Below are positions 41,972 through 49,593 of a DNA stretch of 64,000 nt, piece after piece; position 1 is the first letter of the stretch, and each line of letters opens with the position of its first letter. The stretch spans positions 1,984,001-2,048,000 of the forward strand of contig NZ_CP060084.1 in NCBI RefSeq assembly GCF_014211975.1, in the 5' to 3' direction. This DNA comes from Teredinibacter haidensis. GTDB taxonomy: Bacteria > Pseudomonadota > Gammaproteobacteria > Pseudomonadales > Cellvibrionaceae. The position numbers and the translations under genes were made by a program. The notes beneath the pieces were generated by a model that saw nothing but the letters and a program-made list of their open reading frames with translations, was not told where the DNA came from and made no database searches.

Positions 41972-44445
41972 AATCTATTTTTACATTATTCTGGCGAGAT
42001 TTTCGCAGCGGGGAACTCAATATTCTGATTTTCTCTCTACTCTTGGCGACCGCAACCGTCACAAGCATAAGTTTGTTTACCAGTCGGATTCAAAATTCCA
42101 TACTAGATGAAGCTACAGAGTTTCTAGCCGCCGATGCTCAAATTCGTAGCACGCTTGCAATCAAACAGCCCTGGCAGGAACAAGCCAGCGCCAGCGGCCT
42201 GCAAACAGCCAACCTAGCGACCTTCCGCACCATGGCATTTTCAAACAATGGCATGCAGCTTGTTGCCATCAAAGCCGTGAGCGAACAGTACCCACTAAAA
42301 GGTGCTGTAACACTTTCAGACCAACTATTAGGTAAAGCGTATACTGCTTCACGAGCCCCCGCCAAGGGGGAGCTGTGGTTAACTTCACGATTATTTTCTG
42401 CTCTCAATATTCAAGTTGGCGAATCACTGACTATTGGCGATGCCAGCTTTATCGCATCCCGAGTACTGATCAAAGAACCAGATAGTCCCCAAACATTTTT
42501 TGGTGTCGCACCACGCATAATTATGCACTACGCAGATATCGAAGCCACAAACGCAATACAAGTCGGCAGTCGAGTCAATTATGCGCTACTCGTCAGCGGA
42601 AACCAAAAGCAAGTTAACCAATTCAAAAAATGGATCGAACCAGAATTGGGGAATCACGCTCGCTGGATCGATGTGAAAGACAGCAACCAAAACGTAGGTG
42701 ACGCCTTGGAGCGCGCCGAAAAATTTTTACTCCTGGCCGGTAGTCTTAGCGTTCTACTATGCGGTGTAGCCATTGCGTTGGCGGCCCGTCGCTACGCTAT
42801 CCGTCAGTCACCTACCGTCGCACTTCTAAAGACCTTTGGGCAAACACCTACACAAATTTTGCTTCGCTATTTAATCGTTCTCGTTGTATTGGGGTGTAGC
42901 AGTGTACTGTTAGGCGCAATGCTCGGCTGGATATTACACGGTGTCATCCTACAGTTACTGCATTCTCTGCTCCCGCCCGAGCTGGCAGCAGCATCTTTAA
43001 TGGCTTTTTTCACTGGCGCCATTGCTGGATTTGTTACGTTACTCGCATTTGCTGCACCACCACTCATTTCATTGCGCAACATTCCTCCAGCTGCGGTATT
43101 AAGACAGGGAGCCAGCAATAATATTGTCAGTCCACGAACAGCTTCTATCTTGGGCTTTACCACGATTACATTACTGATTTTCGTCTATAGTAAAAATATA
43201 ATGATAACCACAGTAATCGCCCTTGGCGGCCTGATAACGCTAATCGGTGGCGGACTATTAGCGTGGCTGATTCTTGCTATAGCAAAGCAACTGAGCCATA
43301 AGCTCAACAACGAGTGGCGACTGGGAATTGCCAACCTAAAGCGTCATCAAGGTTTTAACGCCATACAAATCGTTATATTTTCCTCCATTTTAATGCTACT
43401 GCTCATTCTAATTGATACCCGTACGAGTTTAGTTTTTCAGTGGCAAAAGCAATTACCCGAACACGCCCCTAATCATTTCCTATTTAATATATTTAATGAT
43501 GAAAAACCAATAGTCGAAAACTTATTAAAGCAGGCAGAGCTCAAGTTCAGCCCCTTTTATCCGATGACCCGTGGACGCATAACTCTAGTAAATGGTGATT
43601 CAGTAAAACCGCGTATTGAAACAACAGAATCCCACATGAATTATGAGCGAGAGTTAAACCTTACATGGGCAACTACTCTTGGTGATGATAACGACATTAT
43701 CGAAGGCCAATGGCATGGTGACAAAAACGAAGACTTAATTGTTTCAGCAGAATTGGAATATGCTCGAGGGCTTGATTTAAAAGTGGGCGACCAGCTCACC
43801 TTTAGTGTTGCTGGCGAGAAAATGACAGCCACGCTAGGTAGTTTGCGATCCGTTCAATGGGATTCAATGAACCCCAACTTCTTCATGATTTTTAGCCAGC
43901 CACTCCTAGATAATACCGCGACCAACTGGTTAACAAGTGTCTATTTGGATCCGCAAAATAAAACCATACTTAATCAGCTCACCAGCCAGGTGCCAACAGT
44001 ATCAGTTGTTGAATTAGACCAGATGATAAAGCAAGTACAGAGCATTATCGGACAGGTATCTTTAGCCGTGGAGTTTATTCTTCTACTCGTACTGGCCGCA
44101 GGGACCTTGGTATTGATTACGAGCGTACAGGCCACGCTCGATGTCCGTTTCCAGGAAAGCGCCATTCTTCGAACACTTGGAGCCAAGCGAAGGCTGGTAC
44201 TACGAGTACTTATAATTGAATTCACCAGCTTGGGCTTTATGGCTGGCCTGCTCGCCAGTATTGGTGCTCAGTTTTCCCTATATTTATTGCAGACTCGAAT
44301 ATTTCAACTAGAGTTCTCTGCAAGCCCCCTAGTGATATTGCTGGGCCCTGTCGCTGGCGCTTTACTTATTGGCACAATTGGCTGGTTATCCACTCGGAAA
44401 GTTACCTATCAGCCCCCCCTTACCATTTTAAGGTCTTTGGAGTGA
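41968..44445 (+). CDS. ybbP: YbbP, large FtsX-type ABC permease
   Basis: An 825-residue membrane protein with two FtsX repeats: an N-terminal helix (about 15-40), a periplasmic domain (40-240), several helices (about 250-480), a second periplasmic domain (about 500-690) and three final helices (690-820). This ten-helix layout is that of YbbP (MacB-like type VII ABC). It works with YbbA. No split or frameshift is seen. Confidence 0.9.
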   Translation: MKSIFTLFWRDFRSGELNILIFSLLLATATVTSISLFTSRIQNSILDEATEFLAADAQIRSTLAIKQPWQEQASASGLQTANLATFRTMAFSNNGMQLVAIKAVSEQYPLKGAVTLSDQLLGKAYTASRAPAKGELWLTSRLFSALNIQVGESLTIGDASFIASRVLIKEPDSPQTFFGVAPRIIMHYADIEATNAIQVGSRVNYALLVSGNQKQVNQFKKWIEPELGNHARWIDVKDSNQNVGDALERAEKFLLLAGSLSVLLCGVAIALAARRYAIRQSPTVALLKTFGQTPTQILLRYLIVLVVLGCSSVLLGAMLGWILHGVILQLLHSLLPPELAAASLMAFFTGAIAGFVTLLAFAAPPLISLRNIPPAAVLRQGASNNIVSPRTASILGFTTITLLIFVYSKNIMITTVIALGGLITLIGGGLLAWLILAIAKQLSHKLNNEWRLGIANLKRHQGFNAIQIVIFSSILMLLLILIDTRTSLVFQWQKQLPEHAPNHFLFNIFNDEKPIVENLLKQAELKFSPFYPMTRGRITLVNGDSVKPRIETTESHMNYERELNLTWATTLGDDNDIIEGQWHGDKNEDLIVSAELEYARGLDLKVGDQLTFSVAGEKMTATLGSLRSVQWDSMNPNFFMIFSQPLLDNTATNWLTSVYLDPQNKTILNQLTSQVPTVSVVELDQMIKQVQSIIGQVSLAVEFILLLVLAAGTLVLITSVQATLDVRFQESAILRTLGAKRRLVLRVLIIEFTSLGFMAGLLASIGAQFSLYLLQTRIFQLEFSASPLVILLGPVAGALLIGTIGWLSTRKVTYQPPLTILRSLE

Positions 44446-44747
44446 TGTCTACATCAGACAGCCCTGAGAATCGACAAGCCAAACTCAATAGAGAAACGGC
44501 CAGTATTGCGTGGAGGGAATTACAACGGTTCTTTGCTACAGGCAAAGCGGTTTTCGTGTCGCCCAACATCGATTTATTGGACGTTGCTGAAGCGTTATTA
44601 GTTGACGATTCGACGAAGCTTAAGCAGTGGATGAGCGAGGATTTAGTTCATCCTGTTTCAGATACTGAAGCCAGTAATTGGTACGACAAGGACGCTTTCG
44701 TCTGGCCTGTCGTCATTTCCCCGTGGGTTTTAGTTCAACCAAAGTAA
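44445..44747 (+). CDS. DUF2288 protein
   Basis: A 100-residue soluble acidic protein matching DUF2288: WRELQRFFATGKAVFVSPNI, then LLDVAEALLVDDS and the end VVISPWVLVQPK. Its function is not known. The ATG overlaps the ybbP stop by one base (TGATG), so it is translated with the transporter, which suggests a linked role. Confidence 0.8.
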   Translation: MSTSDSPENRQAKLNRETASIAWRELQRFFATGKAVFVSPNIDLLDVAEALLVDDSTKLKQWMSEDLVHPVSDTEASNWYDKDAFVWPVVISPWVLVQPK

Positions 44748-44875
44748 AGCCCTGATTGCCCTAAGTCAACCACAACTCAAATGGATAACAAGTGAAGGTA
44801 TGAGCAAGTTATAATGAGGGATTCGTCTTTTAACCATGCAAGCTATCGTTTTACCCTTACGATCTAGGAGACTAT

Positions 44876-46264
44876 ATGGCCACCGCCAATATGCGCAGTT
44901 TGGCAGCAACAGTACTACTATTTGCAGCAATTCTTTTCACTGAACTCTTTGGGATACCCGGCGTAAACCTTACCCACGCTCAGGAAATCACTGCAGCCAT
45001 ATTGATCGTTGCTGCGGTGCTGTGGGTTTCGGAGTGGGTATCACTGTTTGTTGTGAGTTTTATGATTCTCGCTCTGGAAATTGTCTGGTTGCTCCCCGCC
45101 CTGCACGACCTGGGGAACACGAGTCTGAAAACCAGCATATTTTTCAGCCCCTTCTTCTCTAATATCATCTTGCTATTCCTGGGGGGATTCGTTCTATCCA
45201 GTTTGATGCAGAAATACGGTCTGGATATTCGCTTTGCTCAATTAATTTTACGACGTACCAAGGGCCTGCCCTCACTAACACTTTTGGGCATCATCCTCGC
45301 CTGTTCGTTTTTGTCGATGTGGATTAGCAACACCGCTACAACGGCCATGATGCTGACGATGGTATTTCCTCTTATCAAAAAAATCCCAGAGGGAAACCCC
45401 TTCCGCAAGGCGCTCGTTCTGTGCATACCTTTTGCCTGTAACCTCGGCGGCATTGGTACCCCCATTGGAACACCACCCAACGCAATCGCACTCTCCTACC
45501 TAACGCAGCACGGTTATACCATCAGCTTCGCCAAATGGATGATCCTTACATTTCCCTTCTTGATCTTTTTCCTGTTTCTTTTATGGCAAATGCTACTGCG
45601 CCTATTTCCCGCAGGAGACTTGCGACTGGAAGTACCCGAGCGACATACCGGTAAGTTTGGCCTAAAACACTGGGCTGCGGTTGCCGTATTTGCCACCACA
45701 GCAATGGGCTGGTTTTTCGCCAGCAAACTGGGCCTGGCGACCGGTACGGTCGGCCTATTCCCGGTAATTGTATGCTTCTGGTTTGGCCTATTAAGCACCC
45801 AGGATTTTCGTGACCTACCGTGGGATGTGCTCTATATGGTATCCGGCGGTCTGGCCCTCGGTGTCGCGCTAAACATTACGGGTTTAGGTGAGGTCATGAT
45901 TAACGCCTTGCCGCTTGAAGGCTCTCCGGTAGTTCTACTTATGATCACTGCTGCGGTTGCGGGAGCTATGTCCACAGTAATGAGCAATACCGCGACGGCT
46001 GGCCTGGTAATCCCTCTTGTGATGAATTTGCCCTTCGAAAACGAATTTATCCTTGCACTGGTCGTGGCATTGGCACTAATGTGTTCCATGGCTATGGCTT
46101 TGCCCGTGAGCACACCACCCAATGCCATTGCATTTAGCTCGCGAGCCATTAGCAGCAAAGATATGATACTGACTGGAGGGATTATTACCCTGGTTGGTTA
46201 CGTGTGTGTAGCGTTTTTTGGCCCTATGTACTGGCAGTTCGTACTGTCAATTATGGGGGTATAA
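44876..46264 (+). CDS. SLC13/DASS-family sodium-coupled anion transporter
   Basis: A 462-residue membrane protein with about 11 hydrophobic segments. Both SNT motifs that bind sodium and the carboxylate are present (WISNTATTAMML near residue 145 and VMSNTATAGLVIPL near residue 368), each followed by the TPPNAIA motif (residues about 200 and 410). It should import dicarboxylates such as succinate or malate, or possibly sulfate. A ribosome site CTAGGAG precedes the ATG, and a TATAAT occurs at 44810-44815. Confidence 0.88.
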   Translation: MATANMRSLAATVLLFAAILFTELFGIPGVNLTHAQEITAAILIVAAVLWVSEWVSLFVVSFMILALEIVWLLPALHDLGNTSLKTSIFFSPFFSNIILLFLGGFVLSSLMQKYGLDIRFAQLILRRTKGLPSLTLLGIILACSFLSMWISNTATTAMMLTMVFPLIKKIPEGNPFRKALVLCIPFACNLGGIGTPIGTPPNAIALSYLTQHGYTISFAKWMILTFPFLIFFLFLLWQMLLRLFPAGDLRLEVPERHTGKFGLKHWAAVAVFATTAMGWFFASKLGLATGTVGLFPVIVCFWFGLLSTQDFRDLPWDVLYMVSGGLALGVALNITGLGEVMINALPLEGSPVVLLMITAAVAGAMSTVMSNTATAGLVIPLVMNLPFENEFILALVVALALMCSMAMALPVSTPPNAIAFSSRAISSKDMILTGGIITLVGYVCVAFFGPMYWQFVLSIMGV

Positions 46265-46279
46265 CATAACAATAACGAA

Positions 46280-46393
46280 GGGAATCTTGATAAGTCATCG
46301 ACACTGAGTCCAGACATACAGGATTCCCATTAAACAAGCGGGTGTATTGTTGTTTTGACGACTAACTACGTCATCAAAATATGCACCACCCGC
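46280..46393 (+). promoter_or_regulatory. Two stem-loops in the leader of the zinc-ribbon gene
   Basis: First, GGGAATC (46280-46286) pairs with GATTCCC (46322-46328). Second, GCGGGTG (46338-46344) pairs with CACCCGC (46387-46393), enclosing TTGACGAC (46355-46362) and GTCATCAA (46370-46377), complementary except at one position. Neither is followed by a T-run. The second ends 16 bases before the ribosome site of the next gene. Confidence 0.45.
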
Positions 46394-46423
46394 AATACTG
46401 GGGGATTTGTTGTGGGAGAAATA

Positions 46424-46744
46424 ATGGAAGTAAAAATTCAAAAATGCCAAAGCTGCAGCTCCAGAAATTTGCGCAATGTTCTTGTACGAGATGAGTTACA
46501 AAAGGTATTTGTCCAGTGTCGCGACTGCGGCGAATTAGTCGCTCGCTACGTACTGGCCAAAGGTGGCTATTTCCACGCAGGCAAAGGCTTTGAAAGCTTT
46601 TTGCGCTCAATGGAACGTGATGGCGACACGATCAGTGCTCGGGATCTCAACTCATCGTTTGACGATCTGGAAACGAATATTCAACAAGAATATAAAGAAC
46701 TAACCAATATTATGAACGATATCTACGGCGAAAAATTACCGTAG
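46424..46744 (+). CDS. Unrecognised small zinc-ribbon protein
   Basis: I do not recognise this 106-residue protein. The N-terminal half has C-x-x-C twice (QKCQSCSSRNL and VQCRDCGELVARY), a four-cysteine zinc ribbon resembling those of transcription- or translation-linked proteins. The second half is charged and helical (FESFLRSMERDGD, then EYKELTNIMNDIYGEKLP) and may bind a partner. The ATG at 46424 with GGGAGA upstream is chosen; the open frame begins 69 bases earlier inside the leader hairpin. It stands between the SLC13 gene and a GlpD-like gene with no overlap to either. Confidence 0.7.
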   Translation: MEVKIQKCQSCSSRNLRNVLVRDELQKVFVQCRDCGELVARYVLAKGGYFHAGKGFESFLRSMERDGDTISARDLNSSFDDLETNIQQEYKELTNIMNDIYGEKLP

Positions 46745-46872
46745 CAACACGTGCATACGTACAAAAGCAGTGCCCAAGAAGTACTTTACATGTGATGAGT
46801 AGTTACACCCTGTCCTAGAACAATTGGCTATAGCACGCTATGCTTTTGTTATGATGCTGGCGGAATACAATT

Positions 46873-48396
46873 ATGGAAGAGGTCGACATTACCGTCATTG
46901 GCGGCGGTATTAATGGCGTAAGCGTTGCGGCTGAGGCTGCAAGCAGAGGATTGCGTACGGTTCTCGTTCATGACAGCGATCTAGCCTCCGGTGGCTCTGC
47001 CACGCCGGTTACCCTTTCGGGTACACACCTGCAACACCTATCCGCGCTCGATTATTTTCAGCTAAACACCATGCTAGATGAGCTTCAGCGCTTGGGACGC
47101 ACTGCGCCGCATCTGCTTGAGCTTCTTCCCGTCACACAAGTGAACGGCGAACCCGTAAAAGAAACCGGTGAAGGTTTAATCGAAAAGTACTTCCAGGGTG
47201 TGCGAGATAAATCTCTCGCCTCCATGTGTACCGAGAGCTTCTCTACAAAAATACAAAGCCTTGCGGCAAAAATCAAACCTTCCCGGCTTATCATCTGCAA
47301 AGCTCTGCAAGCACAGAAGTATGGCGCCATCATCCTGCCTCGGCACAAGGTCACCTCAGCCAGTAGGCAAGTCAAACACTGGGAGCTACAACTTGAAAGG
47401 CAGCCAGCGCCCTCGGATACTACAAACGAAACTGCTACCGACATAAAAAGTAATATTATTATCAATTGCAGTGGTTGGTGGGCCAATGAACTTATGGAAA
47501 ATCTCCTCCATATCCGCACACGATGCAAAGCTAAGGAAGAGCATCGCACACAGTTTTTCTTTCGCAATCCAGGCATTCCTCTCAAATGGAAGCATGGCAA
47601 TAAAAATCGTGTAATAAAGCTTCAAGGCAGCAGTAAGCAGGCCTATTACGCATATCCCGTTGTCAACGATATACTGGCTTTCGGGCCTCGCAAATGCGAT
47701 CAGCAGGGATATGCAGAATGCATCGATCTGCAACAGGGTTTTATTGATACCTGGAATCAAATAGTCACGGCCCACTATCCACACGCAAAACTCACCCCAG
47801 AGCATTTTGTATTTTCCCGAAAATCACTGCTCGCGCTAATTGCAGACCCTTGCTCCAACTCAGACACGCCAATGACAACGCCTTTACACGATCTGGATAA
47901 TCCTGGAGGAGCCGCCATACTGCTTAATATTTTTGGAGTCGACGCCGCCATACACCGAAAAACCGCACATCAGGCCTTAGATATCTTACAGCCCTTCCTC
48001 AAGAAAAAAGCACGTCCAGGCTTTAAAGACGAAATACTTCCCGGTGGGGATATTCAATCGAAAACTATTTCAGACTACGTGGTACAGCTCAGCTTAGAGT
48101 ACCCTCAACTACCCGGCACTCTCCTTTCACACATTGCTAATAATTACGGTAATTTGGCTTATGCAATATTGGGGGAAAGCCAAACAATAGAAGATATGGG
48201 CGAGCATTTTGGTGGAGATCTGTATCAACGAGAAGTCGACTATCTTATGAATATGGAGTGGGCTTCAACGCCAGAAGATATCATTTGGCGGAGATCGTTA
48301 ATCGCCTTCAGTTTAGGAAAAAACGAAGTCGAGACCTTACGCAGCCACATGAAAAGCAAACAAAAACATGTCGCTCACGCCTCTAAAGCCAGATAA
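46873..48396 (+). CDS. Divergent GlpD-like FAD-dependent oxidoreductase
   Basis: A 507-residue flavoprotein. The FAD motif VIGGGINGVSVAAEAASRGL and the following DLASGGSAT are close to aerobic glycerol-3-phosphate dehydrogenase, and the C-terminal domain ends with the GlpD-type MNMEWASTPEDIIWRRSLI. However, the segment after DLASG, which in GlpD reads like KLIHGGLRYLE and holds substrate-binding residues, is replaced by VTLSGTHLQHLSAL. It may have another substrate or have lost catalysis. No glpF, glpK or glpR is adjacent. Confidence 0.7.
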   Translation: MEEVDITVIGGGINGVSVAAEAASRGLRTVLVHDSDLASGGSATPVTLSGTHLQHLSALDYFQLNTMLDELQRLGRTAPHLLELLPVTQVNGEPVKETGEGLIEKYFQGVRDKSLASMCTESFSTKIQSLAAKIKPSRLIICKALQAQKYGAIILPRHKVTSASRQVKHWELQLERQPAPSDTTNETATDIKSNIIINCSGWWANELMENLLHIRTRCKAKEEHRTQFFFRNPGIPLKWKHGNKNRVIKLQGSSKQAYYAYPVVNDILAFGPRKCDQQGYAECIDLQQGFIDTWNQIVTAHYPHAKLTPEHFVFSRKSLLALIADPCSNSDTPMTTPLHDLDNPGGAAILLNIFGVDAAIHRKTAHQALDILQPFLKKKARPGFKDEILPGGDIQSKTISDYVVQLSLEYPQLPGTLLSHIANNYGNLAYAILGESQTIEDMGEHFGGDLYQREVDYLMNMEWASTPEDIIWRRSLIAFSLGKNEVETLRSHMKSKQKHVAHASKAR

Positions 48397-48457
48397 TGGC
48401 GCGCAAAAAAACATTCCCTATGGATAATCACTGCAGTTTTTGAGAATCTTCGCAGCC

Positions 48458-48475
48458 TTAACGCGAACGCGTTAA
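48458..48475. promoter_or_regulatory. Palindrome upstream of mscS
   Basis: TTAACGCG (48458-48465), two bases, then CGCGTTAA (48468-48475): perfect 8-base arms. It lies about 125 bases before the mscS start and has the look of an operator for a dimeric regulator, or a short hairpin. Confidence 0.4.
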
Positions 48476-48600
48476 CCATTCCCCCGAAACACCTCCTATA
48501 CTGATTGAATTATAAAAATCTGTAGAGTTATTCGTGTAAGAATGACAACACTAACCCTTTAACTACCCACTGCAACATAATCTCCAAACAGGAAAGAAAA

Positions 48601-49419
48601 ATGAACGGAAATATTGAATCTTACATTCAACAGGCTACCGATCTTGTCGTCACATACGGCGTTAAGATCGTCATGGCCATCGTCATCTATATCATTGGTA
48701 AATGGATTGCTGGAGTCGTAGCGAGACTACTCGAAAGATTGATGAACGCGCGAAGTGTCGACCCCACAATCAGTAGCTTCGCCCGTAATATTGTGTATTA
48801 CATCCTTCTAGCAATGGTTTTCATCAGCGCCTTAGGACAGCTAGGCGTGCAGACTGCCTCCTTCGTCGCCATAGTCGGTGCCGCGGGTTTGGCTGTTGGT
48901 CTAGCTCTGCAAGGTTCGCTGGCAAACTTTGCAGCAGGCGTATTGATCATCCTCTTTCGCCCACTCAAAATCGGTGATTTTGTTGAAGCCGGCGGTGCTG
49001 CAGGTGTGGTTAAGGAAATTTCTATTTTTTCCACTATCCTCACCACCGGCGACAACAAGACAATTATCATCCCCAACGCAGGCATTACAGGCGGAAATAT
49101 AACCAACTACTCTACTCAGGCAGAACGCCGTGTAGATTTCACCGTTGGTGTAGGCTATGGCGCCAATCTGGATCTCGTCCGCAAAGAACTTGAAGCGATC
49201 GCGGCGGAAGACGAGCGAATTATTCAGGATAAAGGCATCACCATCGGCTTGGCTGAACTCGCGGACTCTTCTGTGAATTTTGCTTTCCGCGTTTGGACGA
49301 AAACTGAGAATTATTGGGCCGTTTTCTTTGAGACTAACGAAAAAATCAAAAAACGCTTCGATGTCGCAGGCATAGAAATCCCATTCCCTCAAATGGATGT
49401 TCATGTGTCGAAAGACTAG
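48601..49419 (+). CDS. mscS: MscS-family small mechanosensitive channel
   Basis: A 272-residue channel close in size to E. coli MscS. Two outer helices are followed by the pore helix with its Gly/Ala pattern (AAGLAVGLALQGSLANFAAG) near residue 105, the beta domain (KIGDFVEAGGAAGVVKEISIF, then IIIPNAGI) and the alpha/beta vestibule. It releases solutes when cells meet a drop in osmolarity. A ribosome site AGGAAAG precedes the ATG. Confidence 0.93.
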   Translation: MNGNIESYIQQATDLVVTYGVKIVMAIVIYIIGKWIAGVVARLLERLMNARSVDPTISSFARNIVYYILLAMVFISALGQLGVQTASFVAIVGAAGLAVGLALQGSLANFAAGVLIILFRPLKIGDFVEAGGAAGVVKEISIFSTILTTGDNKTIIIPNAGITGGNITNYSTQAERRVDFTVGVGYGANLDLVRKELEAIAAEDERIIQDKGITIGLAELADSSVNFAFRVWTKTENYWAVFFETNEKIKKRFDVAGIEIPFPQMDVHVSKD

Positions 49420-49434
49420 CCTCATCCCCCTTGG

Positions 49435-49452
49435 GCCGCCGTTTCCGGCGGC
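49435..49452 (+). terminator. GC-rich hairpin after mscS
   Basis: GCCGCC (49435-49440), six-base loop, GGCGGC (49447-49452), 16 bases past the mscS stop. The following sequence is only moderately T-rich, so efficiency is uncertain. Confidence 0.5.
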
Positions 49453-49593
49453 TCATCTTCACTCGTATTGTCGCTTAATTCTCCCTGCCCTCACCTTTCG
49501 AAACAATTTCTGATTGACTAGAGCCAACCAGCTGCGCTTAAATACACGCCTCACTATTATTCACCTAAAAACCACAACATATTGGGATCGGGA

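Noticed and set aside
48901..49425. 174-codon minus-strand frame inside mscS
   Set aside because: Antisense shadow of mscS; product shows no protein-family pattern.
49420..49593. Cobalamin riboswitch or NrdR boxes before nrdJ
   Set aside because: No B12-box consensus was seen; an AACATATTG stretch near 49575 only weakly resembles one NrdR box and no second box lies at the needed distance.
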